NCBI RefSeq assembly: GCF_040802235.1
Contig: NC_133156.1
Location: 184,276,351-184,340,350, forward strand
DNA from: Manis javanica
Taxonomy: Eukaryota > Chordata > Mammalia > Pholidota > Manidae
DNA length: 64,000 bases
Direction of reading: 5' to 3'
Part shown: piece after piece, positions 11,966 through 24,427 of the stretch
Layout of the letters: every line of letters begins with the position of its first letter
How positions within the stretch are numbered: the first letter of the stretch is position 1
Notes under the pieces: model-generated
What the model was told of the DNA's origin: nothing
The model's database searches: none
Seen by the model: the letters and a program-made list of their open reading frames with translations, nothing else
Translations under genes and position numbers: made by a program

Positions 11966-12814
11966 GCTTTTAGCAGTCCAACTCTGAGACACCAGACTGC
12001 TTGCTCCGTAACCTTCCATCTGTGCCTCTGCCAACACCCAGCCTGGCCTCCCAACCACTCTTTAAGGGTGAATAAATAAGACACAGCTCACAATGTCAGG
12101 AAGCTGCCAAACCCTGGAATGAAAATAGTGGCCACACTCTGATCCTGTAGCTCCAGCCTTCTTGGTGCCCACCAGAATTTGGGCTAAGTATGGTATGTTA
12201 CTGCTATGTCTTGGATTATTTTATTTATTTAAAATTCAGTCTATAGTGTCAGTTATATAGCTCCTTTTTCCAAGGCCCCTTCATCCTTCCTTAGTGTCTT
12301 GAAATTCCTGAGTGAGAAAAGGGCTGAGAGTTTAGTCTCTGGTATCTTGGCAAACTGCAGGTTTGTTGTCCCCTCCTGTCCCCACAAAGTGTCCAGTTCA
12401 CTGGTACCTCCAGCCCACTCTGGGCTCAGCAGGTTGGCTTTGTTTGTTTGGCTCACATGCTTACCTTCCACCATCATCCTTGCTGCTGATGCCATGAAGT
12501 CTTAGTCTCCTGAAAACTACTGCCTTTTAATGACTTACCATTTTATTTTATGCTTTTAAAATGTTTTCACATTTTAAAATAAATTCCTTTGATTCCACAA
12601 ATCATACTGACTGGTGGGTATGTCAAGTAATTTCTCATTTTCTGGGTGAGGAAGTAAGGTCTTTGAGCTCTTCGTGCTGCTCCACATTCTCCTTTTCACA
12701 TCCACAGCCCCAGGCTGTGCATGTTTCTTTGTCTTTGGGACAGTTTCCAGATCAATGAAGTCTTTGACTAGAGAGCTAAATTTAAGATTTAGGGAAACGC
12801 AAAAGTGGATTTGA

Positions 12815-13000
12815 ACTTGTAAGACTTGGGTTCTAGCCACTTCATAGCTAGGTAATTTTGGTCAAATCACATAAATTCTGTCTTCTCAAAATTGGTGATA
12901 TTAAAACTTACCTTATGGAGTGGCTCATGAGGTTCAAATGAAATCATGTATTTGAATTTGCCTTGTATACTTTAAATTAGTATATAAAGAGAGGAAATGC
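12815..13000 (+). repeat. MIR SINE
   Basis: 'gacttgggttctagccactt', 'aattttggtcaaatcacat' and 'gaggttcaaatgaaatcatg' give the MIR core and tail. Confidence 0.65.
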
Positions 13001-13489
13001 TATAACAGCTTTGACTTTGGGTCTTTATTCCCTGGGCAGCAGTCCTAGTTATCATGAAGTCTTAGATAGTGATTTTTTTCTCTTACAGAAATTAGACTTG
13101 CTCTTATGACCTTTGACCTTTGTATAACTAAGAGTCATTAAAATAGACTTCCTTGATATAATGATTGTTAAGCTATGGTTAATTGGATTTTTGCTTTAAG
13201 GAGAATTTTTATTTTCCAAAGCATCATAAAACACATTTTCTTAGAAAGTCTGGCATAAAAAAATTATAGCCATGGGTATTTGTGGGCTCAGAAAGCTGCC
13301 AAATGAAGCCTAACTCTAGTGAGTCTCACAGTATCTTGTTAATGAGCATATGCTGTGTGTTCATTTATTTTGCCTTCTATTTGCATTAGGGAACAGCTAA
13401 GTTATACGTAGTATCAAAGTTTTAAAATATGATACAGAAGATTGAGGGAATTTCTCTGAAAACTGGTGGAAAGATTTAATCATCATTTA

Positions 13490-14075
13490 CTTTTTAAATT
13501 GTGGCAAAACATACGTAATACAAAATTTACCATTTTCAAGTGGACAGTCCAGTGGTATTAAGTACATTCACATTGTTTTGCAACCATCACTCGTCCACAG
13601 AGCTTTTTTTCATCTTGTAAAACTGAAACTGTCTACTTATTAAACAGTAACTCTTCATTCCCTCCTCCCACCAGCCTTTGGCAACTACCATTCTACTTTC
13701 TCTGTCGATTAATTTGACTATTCTGGGTAGTTCCTGTAAGTGGAGTCATACAGTATTTGTGACTGGTTCATTTCACATAATGTTTTCAAGGTTCATCCAT
13801 GTTGTAGTATATGTTAGAATTTCCTTTCTTTTTAAGGCTGAATAATATTCCATTGTATGTATATAGCACATTTTATTTATCCATTCATCTTTTGATAGAC
13901 ACTTGGGTTGCTTCCATCAATGCTTCCATGAGCATGCATGTGGAAATATCTCTTAAGACACAAATTTCATTCAGGTATATATCCAGAAAGGGAATTGGTG
14001 GGTCTTGTAGTAATTCTGTTTTTAATTTTTTTGAGGAACCACAATAGGGTTTTCCATAGCGACTATACCTTTTCA
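13490..14075 (-). mobile_element. Old L1 3' end, antisense
   Basis: It begins with 'aattgtggcaaaacatacgt' and passes through 'aatttaccattttcaagt', 'ggcaactaccattctacttt', 'ggttcatccatgttgtagta' and 'attccattgtatgtatatag', all typical of antisense L1M ends. It is 5'-truncated. Confidence 0.8.
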
Positions 14076-15309
14076 CACTCCCACCAGCAGAGCACAAGCG
14101 TTTGAGGAAAAGATTTTTATAGCAAGCCCTTAATACCGACCTCTCAACATCTATGCTCCACAAGACTAAGCAAGGATGCATTAGTTGCCCCTTAAGTCCT
14201 TAAGTCCTACTTCCTCAAATAACAACTTTTTTTTTGAAAAGTAGATGAGAAGCTGTGTGTTCTTGGTGGTTTGTTGTCAAGATAGACATTCTTCTCAGAG
14301 CTGTTTGCCTGGCCTCTTCCTTCCTTCCAGCTGCTGTGTTGTGATATTAAAAAGTCCAAGGTCAACCACAGTATGTGTCTTTACTCTAGGAAGTTTATCT
14401 TCCTGCAGATTCAGTTTCTTTTAAGAACTTGGAATGGGGCATGTCATTGAATTTTGCTTCTAACTTTCAGATGTCACAGATGGTTTGGTGTCTGGTTACT
14501 CAGTGATAGGGCAGGTTAGAGTGATGAAACTTTAAAAGCAGCATCTCTCATCACAAGACTCAGGGCTTACACCACAAGTTAGGCAAGATGTAAATTTCCA
14601 AAGCCACAAAGCGGTAGCAGCTTAATTATCTGTTTTGATGGGGCCCACATCCAGCTCTTCCATGTGGCTTAGTTCAACCTGCTTACTCCTTATGGTTGAA
14701 TTCCTAATTAGTATTGGAATGGGACTTGAGCAAGCCCTTGTTTTTTTTTTTTTTAGCTTGTATCAATAGATATCTATCCTCTTTTGATATTTGTTATTTT
14801 CATATTTGAAAAGAGAGAAAGCTTACAACTTCTGGTGTATATCAGGGGGTGGTTTTTATTATCTAACCTTAGGTTTATGAAGGATGTATTACCTTCTTGC
14901 CTTGTGGTTGGTATTTTTAATAACTATGTCTTATGAAGAGAAGTATACAAGAAGAATCTGAAATGGATTATCCTTCCTCCAACTCTTAGCAACTACCTCC
15001 TCCTTTCTTCTATTAATTCCCAATGCCTCTTGACTTATGTTTAAGAGGAGAAAGGGAGGTGCTCAAGAGAAGCCCTTACTCTCAGTCCCTTCCCTTAATT
15101 TTAAAGTACTGACAATCCTCTCCTTTAAAGCACTCCCAGTTGCCATTGTCCAGGCTAACAAATTCTGCCTCCGTTTTTTAGGGGTCTGCCTTCTCAGTCC
15201 TTTAATCTTTCAGTGCTTCTCCAAGCTCTTAACCTGACTTGTTTTTGTTTGGAAACCCTAGACACTTGAGAAAAAACTAAGTATATAATGACAATATGAT
15301 AAGAAAGTA

Positions 15310-15697
15310 CCACCAGCAGAAAAACATGAGCAGACAATTCATGAAAGAAGAAATATAGGTTATGTAGTAAATATAATTTTTTAAAAGTTCATTGTCATCA
15401 TCCTTCTCCAAGAAGAGCCAATTATGGAACAAATGAGCTGCTGCAGCTTCTGCTATCAGATTTCTAAAGATGAAAAACCCCAACAGCTCAGACTTGGTGA
15501 AGGTATGAGAAAACACTCTCAGATCCTGCTAGTGGGAATATCAGTACAGCTTTTGGGGAGGACAGTGTGGTAGTTAATAACAAAATCCTTTAAAATTTTA
15601 CTTTCTCTTTGATTTAGCAATTCTTTTCTAAAAAGTTATCCTAAGAAAACATGGATATGCTTAAATAGTTATTAAACAGTCAGAATTGGGAAAGAAT
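15310..15697 (+). mobile_element. Old L1 fragment, 5' half (interrupted by a younger L1)
   Basis: 'gagcagacaattcatgaaag' and the later 'ctgctagtgggaatatcagt' are decayed ORF2-end sequence in sense orientation. The element stops at the target-site duplication of the young L1 and resumes at 18,105 with the same kind of old tail, so the young copy landed inside it. Confidence 0.6.
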
Positions 15698-15712
15698 AAA
15701 AGGGTATTCATT
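15698..15712 (+). repeat. Target-site duplication, left copy
   Basis: AAAAGGGTATTCATT is repeated exactly at 18,090-18,104 and brackets the L1. Confidence 0.9.
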
Positions 15713-18089
15713 TCAAAAATCACATGATCATTTCCATAGACACTGAAAAAGCATTTGACAAAATTCAACATACATTCATGAAAAAAACTCTCAGCAAAAT
15801 GGGTATAGAGGGCAAGTACCTCAACATAATAAAGGCCATATATGATAAACCCACAGCCAACATAATACTGAACAGTGAGAAGCTGAAAGCATTTCCTCTA
15901 AGATCGGGAATAAGACAGGGATGCCCACTCTCCCCACTGTTATTCAACATAATACTGGAGGTTCTAGCCATGGCAATCAGACAAAACAAAGAAATACAAG
16001 GAATCCAGATTGGTAAAGAAGAAGTCAAACTGTCACTATTTGCAGATGACATGATATTGTACATAAAAAACCCTAAAGACTCCACTCCAAAACTACTAGA
16101 ACTGATATCAGAATACAGCAAAGTTGCAGGATACAAAATTAATACACAGAAATCTGAGCCTATACACTAACAACGAACTAATAGAAAGAGAAACCAGGAA
16201 AACAATTCTATTCACAATAGCATCAAAAAGAATAAAATACCTAGGAATAAACCTAACCAAGGAAGTGAAAGACCTATACCCCAAAAACTACAAGACATTC
16301 TTAAGAGAAATTAAAGAGGACACTAACAAATGGAAACTCATCCCCTGCTCTTGGCTGGGAAGAATTAATATTGTCAAAATGGCCATCCTGCCCAAAGCAA
16401 TCTACACATTTAATGCAATCCCTATCAAATTACCAACAGTATTCTTCAATGAACTGGAACAAAAAGTTCAAAAATTCATATGGAACCACCGAAGACCCCG
16501 AATAGCCAAAGCAATCCTGAGAAGGAAGAATAAAGTGGGGGGGAATCTCGCTCCCCAACTTCAAGCTCTACTACAAAGTGACAGTAATCAAGACAATTTG
16601 GTACTGACACAAGAACAGAACCACAAACCAGTGGAACAGAATAGAGTCTCCAAACATAAACCCAAACATATATGGTCAGTTAATATACGATAAGGGAGCC
16701 ATGGACATACAAAGGGGAAATGACAGCCTCTTCAACAGCTGGTGTTGGCAAAACTGGACAGCTACATGGAAGATAATGAAACTGGATCATTGTCTAACCC
16801 CATACACAAAAGTAAATTCGAAATGGATCAAAGACCTGAATGTAAGCCATGAAACCATAAAACTCTTAGGAAAAAACATAGGCAAAAATCTCTTGGACAT
16901 AAACATGAGCAACTTCTTCATGAACATATCTCCTCGGGCAAGGGAAACAAAAGCAAAAATGAACAAGTGAGACTATATCAAGCTGAAAAGCTTCTGTGCA
17001 GCAAAAGACACCATCAATAGAACAAAAAGACATCCTACAGTATGGGAGAATATATTCACAAATGACAGGTCCAATAAAGGGTTGACATCCAAAATATATA
17101 AAGAGCTCACGCACCTCAACAAACAAAAAGCAAATAATCCAATTAAAAAACGGTCAGAGGAGCTGAACAGACACTTCTCCAAAGAAGAAATTCAGATGGC
17201 CAACAGACACATGAAAAGATGCTCCATGTCGCTTGTCATCAGAGAAATGCAAATTAAAACCACAATGAGATATCACCTCACACCAGTAAGGATCGCCACC
17301 ATCCAAAAGACAAACAACAAATGTTGGCGAGGTTGTGGAGAAAGGGGAACCCTCCTATGCTGCTGGTGGGAATGTAAATTAGTTCAACCATTGTGGAAAG
17401 CAGTATGGAGGTTCCTCAAAAAGCTCAAAATACAAATACCATTTGACCCAGGAATCACACTTCTAGGAATTTACCCTAAGAATGCAGCAGCCCAGTTTGA
17501 AAAAGAGAGATGTACCCCTGTGTTTATCGCAGCACTATTTACAATAGCAAAGAAATGGAAGCAACCTAAGTGTCCATCAGTAGATGAATGGATAAAGAAG
17601 ATGTGGTGCATATACACAGTGGAATATTATTCAGGCATAAGAAGGAAACAAATCCTACCATTTGCAACAACATGGATGGAGCTTTGGGTATTATGCTCAG
17701 TGAAATAAGCCAGGCAGAGAAAGACCAGTACCAAATGATTTCACTCATCTGTGGAGTATAAGAACAAAGGAAAAACTGAAGGAACAAAACAGCAGCAGAA
17801 TCACAGAACCCAAGAAAGGACAAACAGTTACCAAGGGAAAGGGTCTGGGGAGGATGGGTGGGAAGGGAGGGAGAAGTGGGGTGAAAAAGAAAGAGGGCCT
17901 TATGATTAGCATGTATAATGTGGGGGGTGCATGGGGAGGACTGCAACACAGAGAAGACAAGTAGTGATTTTACAGCATCTCACTACACTGATGGACAGTG
18001 ACTAATGGGGTTTGTGGGGGGGACTTGGTAAAGGGAGGAGTCTAGTAAACATAATGTTCCTCATGTAATTGTAGATTAATGATACCAAA
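15713..18089 (+). mobile_element. 5'-truncated L1, sense, with target-site duplication
   Basis: A 2.4-kb L1 that starts within the reverse-transcriptase domain of ORF2 and runs to the 3' end. The RT active site FADD is present (16,039-16,050). The fragment is broken by a 5-nt deletion near 16,155 (relative to the other L1 in this window), an extra base in a G-run near 16,540 and a TGG-to-TGA nonsense change at 16,968-16,970. The C-terminal region (17,082-17,708) is open for 208 codons. It lies in an AAK1 intron in the sense direction and cannot encode an active enzyme. The exact TSD and the small number of breaks make it the youngest-looking repeat here. Its 3' UTR resembles pangolin L1 tails from memory. 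Confidence 0.95.
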
Positions 18090-18104
18090 AAAAGGGTATT
18101 CATT
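18090..18104 (+). repeat. Target-site duplication, right copy
   Basis: Identical 15-mer to 15,698-15,712, following the short A-rich end of the L1. Confidence 0.9.
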
Positions 18105-18228
18105 AAAAATTCATAATGGTTATCTCTAGAAGTGAGATTATGTGTAGTTTTTACTTTTGTCCTTTGATTTATCTGTATTTCCCAAATTTTCCATAGTAAG
18201 CAATACTTTACTTTTGTAATAAAGGGTC
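18105..18228 (+). mobile_element. Old L1 fragment, 3' half
   Basis: 'ttatctgtatttcccaaatt' followed by 'tttacttttgtaataaag' is an old L1 3' terminus and continues the element broken at 15,697. Confidence 0.6.
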
Positions 18229-18584
18229 AAGCAATAGCAGTTTGTTCCTTTTTCAAACAAGGAGCTAGCTTACATATACATTCCCCAACTTCCTCACCCT
18301 GTTCCCTGGTGGTGCGTGTCTGGGCTGAGTTTGCGTGTTGAGCAGCACGTTGCGTCCGCTCTCTGCATTTTCCAAAACCTGCCTTGGGCCCAGTCATCTT
18401 ACCTCATGCTTGTGTTACCAAGGTGCCACCTCTTGAGTGTCTTTCCCTGCAAGTATTTTCAGTTCAGAGCTCCAGTTTCATCTCTAATTAGTCTATCTTC
18501 TAAATAGCCAGTTCCAACTCTCTATTTTTCCCTTCACACTGAATGATTGACTTTTAGAGATGGGTAGGACCTTTAAGTTTATCT

Positions 18585-18690
18585 TCCTTCATCTTATAAG
18601 AAAACTTAGATCCACAGAAAGAGAGTGATTTGCCCAAAGTGCTACACAAACTTAATGTACAACCCTGGGTTCTTGTCTCTTAATACCTTT
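18585..18690 (-). repeat. MIR core, antisense
   Basis: 'gagtgatttgcccaaagtgct' followed by 'aaccctgggttcttgtctc' reads as antisense MIR. Confidence 0.55.
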
Positions 18691-19934
18691 TTTCCCTCTC
18701 TATTGGACCATGCTGTCTCCTCCTCACATTTCCCTTTATTCAAGGAATTCTGCTTGTTCTGATCTCATTACAGAGCATTTGAGTAAAATCTGGAGTCCTA
18801 CCCATTTTCACTACTGTAATCTCAGGCGTCTGTGGCTTGGTGACCCCTCATGTAGTCCTCTTACTTAAAAAAGAAGTCAGTCTCCTTTTACATATGAAGC
18901 ACTTTGATTTATACACACACATACACATTAATTCTGCTATATACACTCATTTAATCCTGGCAACCCTTTAATGTAGTTTTTATCTTCTATAGGTGAGAAA
19001 ACTGATGCTAAAAAAAGTGAGATGACTCTGACTTAAATTTAGGTTCTTTTACTTTTTAATGTTGCTTATTTATTTTGGGGAATTTTGCAGGCTCCAGCTA
19101 AAGTGCCCAAAATGTCTAGCATCACAATAAAAGATTAAATAATACCCTCCCCAAATCCATGTATTCTCTTCCCAACACACAGAATACATCTTTAGATTCT
19201 AAAGCCAGTTTTCAGAATATTGGAGCCAGCCTAGGAACTGGACTATTTTCCTCTACCCACAATTGTCTGCTGCCTTTCACATGGACTGGAATATGAGAGG
19301 GTTGTGGACTTGTGATTTTAACATAAAAGAGATGGAAAACTCTTGTAAAACATTTTGTAGGAAAATTAAACCATCGCAAAACACAATTTATGGATTATTT
19401 CTCAGTTTTACTGGTCTGTTGCTTTATATAATTGAGAATTAGAATGTGAGCGTTTATACATTTCAGGTATGAACTCTCAGAAAATGGGTTTTGCTTTTGA
19501 ATCCAAAGAAGCTGTTTCCCATGATTTACGTAAAAATTTTTTCAAGTCTTTCTTCATTAGATATCAACAAGTTCTGATGATGCTGTTGTGAGGCTTCAAG
19601 GTCTGGGATCTTAAAGAACAGTTCCTACAGTTTCCTAATATACCACCCTCTTCCCTGCATTGCTCTTCCCTACCCCCATGATGACGCTTGGCCTCAGAGG
19701 AAGAGGATAGAATTCATAAAACAACGACTGTCAGGGCCACCCCTTGACACACCTAGGAGGCCTCCAGGCTGTGATTTATAGACCAAGAGTCTCCTGTAGC
19801 TTTTCTTGTGCCTCCCTCTATTTCCTGTTCTCAAGTTTTTTGTTTATAGTAACCAAAAATGACTAATAGTAGCTTTGATGTGACTTTTAATAGTCCTTAC
19901 CCTTTAATGCAATCAAAGTGTTAGTTAAACCAGA

Positions 19935-20290
19935 GGAATGAATCTCTAGTGCATAGAGCTGGGTGCTAGTCTTGGCTAGCTCAAAGGCTTGCCTCCTGTA
20001 TGCTCTTGGGGCAAATTGCTTCACCTTCTTGGAGCTGGTTTCTTCATAGGCTTATTAAATAGGATCCACAGTTCTTTCCTATGCCAACATGTCTTTTGTG
20101 ACTTGACCATCGTTCATGGGGCTGTGTCTTTGTGAGGACCCTTTCTCCTATGTTGATGGAGCTAGGCAGATCCTGTAGGCAGCACATGGAGGAAACTTTG
20201 AAGTCAAGTTCAGGCTCCACCATGTCCCTGTCTGTGACCTTGGGCAAGTCACACATTGTCAGTCTCTGATGTCCATTCTTCTCAACTCTA
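19935..20290 (+). repeat. Two MIR-like segments
   Basis: 19,935-20,065 ('gctcttggggcaaattgctt') and 20,205-20,290 ('tgtgaccttgggcaagtcaca') each carry the MIR core in sense orientation. They may be two copies or one broken and duplicated copy. Confidence 0.6.
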
Positions 20291-21064
20291 TCAGTATTCC
20301 CAAACTCAGCATTTTTTGTGAATAATGAAGGAAAGTGTTTGACATTAATTCTACCAATGTAAATGATGACTACTGTTACAGTGGCATCTGGGTACCAACA
20401 CTGAGTCACCAAGAGCCATCTCTCACTTCAGGAGTTCTGGGAGGGAAAGAAGCAGTTTTGGCACATGCCGTCCACCTCTCTTATGCTGTGGCCCCGTACT
20501 CTCCTAGTGTCCTGCCAGGTATTACTCGGTCCCCTGCTCCTCCCTTCCACAGGTCCAGTATTTGAGTATTCCCAAGTAGCAGTGACCATATGGATATAGT
20601 GGTGTATAGCCTGGTACTTTGAGGTTTGGCCAGAAAATAAGCCTCCTTAAATCTGACAACTTGGCCCTTCCCACCCCATTCCAGCTCACCAGCTATGGCA
20701 GACATTCACATATACACGTTCATGCACACGTGTACTTTTCCACCCTCACATGCTTCTTGCTAGTGGCTGTTAAAAAAATTTAATTCTTGTTCAAGTACCT
20801 GACTTTTTTTCTGGTGGATGATCTAATCTCCCTACCTTTCCAGTGCAGCCACAAGGCAGAGGTATGACAAAGAGTGTGAGAGGGAACCAAGAACTGGGGA
20901 TACAGAGAATCATAAGACACCTTCCCTGCCTTCGGTCATGTAAGGACTGCAAGAGGAGTGAGCCCAAAGTGCTTCAGAAGGTTCCTAATATGGCAGGAGA
21001 ATGGGGAAAGGCTTAGAGGAGATGATACTTGAGTGACCAGTGTAAAAAGGTCGGGGGAGGTATC

Positions 21065-21170
21065 TTTATTTTATAGCTGAGGAGATAATGTGGGAAATTT
21101 AAGGAACTACCCCAGGGTCACTACCAGTCACTGCAGTGGCTAGAATTCACATTATGGGGCAGTACTAGCC
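21065..21170 (-). repeat. MIR core, antisense
   Basis: 'ttttatagctgaggagataa' followed by 'aactaccccagggtcact' and 'gtggctagaattcacat' is antisense MIR. Confidence 0.55.
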
Positions 21171-22449
21171 TAAAGTTTTGTGCCAAGATAAACTGTTGTG
21201 TGAAAGGCAAGTAATTTTGGGGTCTTTACTTTTTATCCATTGCTTCACAAGATTGCAAAATGGGAGTGCCAAAAGTGAAAGAAGCTTTTTTGGGGGGACT
21301 AAAACAAAAACCAGTGATCAGAATAATGGAAAATTAGACTTTTTAGAAAACCATCTTATTTTTTGCCCGTATGCTAAAAATTGTCAAAGGTATATTTAAC
21401 ATCTTTTCCTATAATTATCATGTGCAGTACAAGATGAATGCTGATGTGACTACACTTGTATACTTGAGTAGTACCCTGGATTTTTTCCCCTGCTGTTCAG
21501 AAGCTTCTTTTTTTTCTTTCTTCCTTTTGTATAAATCAAGAGTGTCAATGAGAAATGCAGCATATTGTCATTAATTCAAAGATATCTACATGCCATATAC
21601 GCCAAAGATGATAAATTGATTTCACATATAAAAACGTCTTTTTTTTGCAGTATGTTATTTGTACCAAAGAAAATTATCTTGCTAAGACACTAAACTGTGT
21701 TATTTTGTTTCATCTGTGTAGTTAAAGATCACCTAAATTACAGATCACCTAAAAATGGGTTCCTGTCCCTCAATTAGTATCAATTTTGTCTTTGCTTAAT
21801 TCCTGATAGCCTAGAAGAATACAGATTCATTCAAATACTATATATATATATATGAACTTTAAGTCACTTCTTTCTCTCAAACATTTTAATTTTAGTTTTA
21901 TCTTACTGGCATTTTACTTCTGATGATAGAAGAAACATTGTTGACAGGCCTTTAACTGGGTAAGTTACAGAATTTATGTGGCCTCAGTTTTTTTTTAAGT
22001 AAAAGAAGGTATGAGCTCTTAATTCCCTTCTTTATATAAGATTATATGACTCATTACTTTGTTTCAAGTTATTGCTCTACCTGCAGTAGGTTAAAGATAG
22101 AGGGTTGTTGATGAGTCAGGGCTAAAGGAGTCATTTTCGAAGGAATCATAATTGTGCATATGTTATCACACATTAAGTTGTCAGGTGTGACAAATCTGGT
22201 GACTTCTGATGTCCTTTTGTTTCTTAGCCAAAGGACATTAAAAGTAATCCTTTGCAGGCTTAAGTAAGTTTTATGAGATTTGATCATAGTATAATAATAG
22301 TCCCAAAGGTCACAGGCTCTCAGTTGGCAGACAATAAATGATTGTTGAAGTTCACTTAGGCATGGTTTAATTGAGGTGAGTTATAAACCATTTCTAAATG
22401 CAAATACAAAAAAAAATAACAAACTAAGCCTAGGAAGGAATTTGAATAC

Positions 22450-22955
22450 ACAGAGGCTTATATGCATATGTTTATGGAAGCTTTATTTTTAATAGCCAAA
22501 AACTGGAAACCAAATACCCATCTGGTCAACTGGTAAGTCAACAAAATGTGGCACACTCATACAGTGGAACACTGCTCAGCAGTGAAACTGAACAAACTAC
22601 TTAATACGTGCTACAACATGGAGGCATCTCAAAGACATGATGCTAAATGAAGGTCATCAGGCAGAAAAGACTACATACTATATGATTCCATTTTTAGGAA
22701 ATTCTGGAAAAGGCAAAGCTATAGGGACAGAAAGCAGATCAGTTATTGTCAGGGTCTGGGATAAAGTTGGTCTGGAGGAAGGTATTGACTAGAAAGAGGC
22801 TCAAGGGTACTTCTTGAGGTGACGGAAATGTTCTGTCATGTCAGTGGTGCTTATATGAATGTGTACATTTGTAAAAACTTGTCAAATTGTATACTTAAAA
22901 TTGGTTAATTTGATTCAGAGTGCAAATTATACCTCAAATTGAAAAGCAAGCAAAC
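22450..22955 (+). mobile_element. Old L1 3' end, sense
   Basis: 'tttttaatagccaaaaactgg', 'tacagtggaacactgctcag', 'acatggaggcatctcaaaga' and 'cttaaaattggttaatttga' are the C-terminal ORF2 and 3' UTR landmarks of an old L1 in order. Confidence 0.8.
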
Positions 22956-23198
22956 TTAGGGCAGTATCTCAGATGCCTTACAGAGTGGGTACTTTGGTTG
23001 AGGAAATAATCATTCTTTAACTTGAAAGCCTATTTTTAACTAACAGTAAAAGATACTAACAATATTCATTTTTATGGTGACTGTATACACAATTTTGACC
23101 CCCAAAATGTGTTTGCATAGGAAATGGTAAATGAACAAACAGCTTGCTTTAATATCTCATTGCACTTTTGCTTTCTCTTTACCTCTCCACCCAACTAG

Positions 23199-23300
23199 AA
23201 AAACTAATTGAGGGCCTCAAGTCTCCTGATACTTCTCTTCTGCTCCCTGACCTCTTGCCTATGACAGATCCTTTTGGTAGCACTTCCGATGCTGTAATTG
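23199..23300 (+). CDS. AAK1: AAK1 coding exon (102 nt, LLPDLL and DPF)
   Basis: Phase 1-1 exon (ctag|AAAAACT ... ATTG|gtaaac). It encodes [20 protein letters not shown] and [20 protein letters not shown] is a clathrin-box-like hydrophobic/acidic stretch and TDPFG is a DPF motif. Both fit the clathrin/AP2-binding role of the AAK1 tail, though function of each motif is inferred. Sequence is nearly identical to the human segment as I remember it, implying strong constraint. Length divisible by three. Confidence 0.95.
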
Positions 23301-24325
23301 GTAAACTCATCATCTTTCTTTCTTCAATCATGCATGATATGTGTGTCTGTTTCAAGAATAATAACTAACTGGTTGACAGATCCCTAGTGAATAGCCCTGG
23401 TAAGGAAGGGAAATGCCACAAAGCCTCCTAGTTTTAGAATGATGCCTGTGTTAACCCGGAAGCCAAGGCTATTTAATCTCGCCCGTGACCACCCAAATAA
23501 AGTGTTTTCTCTGCCTTCCTGGTGCACACTATTACTTTTGCTTTTCTTGATATTCTGGGATGTCTAGAGTGAATTTTTCATGAATGAGGAGGAATGTGGA
23601 AAAATTCACATTTAGTTACAAAAGCTTCATGAGGAAGGTTGGTCTTGAGTTGGACCTTACCATTAGCAGATTCTTCTTTAGAAGGTCTCTGTGTGTGCCA
23701 GGTGTCAGTAACAGAAACACTTGCCCAGTGGTGAAGCCCTATGAGTAAAATCCAGAGCAGTGGCTTGGTCTGCTGGCTGTGACATTTCCCTGTGCTCTAC
23801 AAAACGTGCAGGGCCCCAGTACTCCAAGGGCACAAAGTTGTAGAACTCAGAAAGGACATGATCCTACAGGGGGAAGGGCCTCAAGCTGGGGAATGGTATA
23901 CAGTGCAGAATACCGCCGAGCTACATCATGGGGTGGGATTTGCGATGGACTAGTGGCCTTTGCAAGGTACAGAGAATGTCTCCTTCCAAGTTTATCCTTG
24001 AAAAAAAGCAAAATTACCAGAAGATATGCAGGTGCCTTTCAGCCTGTCTTCTGACATGGGAGAAATCTGGGTGGCTCGAGTTCTGCATTTATGGAAACTG
24101 AGGCCCTCTGAGATGAGTCACAGTGAGGTTCACCTTCCACATGCTCAGTCATTGAAGCCCAGGCACTGAAAGCAGCAGAAATAAAGTAACTTCTTGGGCT
24201 ACCCATCTCTCTGGGACTTGCATTTTAAAAACCTGTAAAAGAAAGCCTTCACAGAATTGTCAGGAAGTTTCTGACTCCCTTTTCCTTTCCCTTTATTCTC
24301 CTTTCTTAATGCTCTGTTACCAAAG
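23301..24325 (+). other. AAK1: AAK1 intron, 1.0 kb
   Basis: No repeat family recognised. The short open frames at 23.8-24.05 kb have no recognisable product. Confidence 0.85.
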
Positions 24326-24427
24326 AAAAAGCTGATGTTGCTGTTGAGAGTCTCATACCAGGACTGGAGCCTCCGGTGCCCCAGCGCCTCCCATCTCAGA
24401 CGGAATCTGTGACCTCGAACCGCACAG
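24326..24427 (+). CDS. AAK1: AAK1 coding exon (102 nt, SLIPGLEPP)
   Basis: Phase 1-1 exon. It encodes [20 protein letters not shown] and [20 protein letters not shown] repeats the SLIPGFQ element of the exon at 2,552, which suggests that the tail was built from related short motifs. The acceptor is gttaccaaag, with its pyrimidine stretch set back upstream. Length divisible by three, so it can be skipped in frame. Confidence 0.95.

Larger units (their letters stand above)
9609..23198 (+). other. AAK1: AAK1 intron, 13.6 kb
   Basis: The largest intron in the window. It holds an L2 (11,500-11,965), MIRs (12,815-13,000; 18,585-18,690; 19,935-20,065; 20,205-20,290; 21,065-21,170), an antisense old L1 (13,490-14,075), a nested L1 pair (15,310-18,228) and a sense L1 3' end (22,450-22,955). 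I see nothing recognisable in 9,609-11,500, 14,080-15,300, 18,690-19,930 and 21,170-22,440 apart from short A/T tracts and a (TA)n run at about 21,838-21,852. Short open frames near 10.2-11.3 kb have no recognisable product. Confidence 0.8.

Noticed and set aside
15724-17708. Series of long open frames that could look like a reverse-transcriptase gene
   Set aside because: They are ORF2 pieces of a 5'-truncated L1 with two frameshifts and a nonsense codon, bracketed by a TSD.
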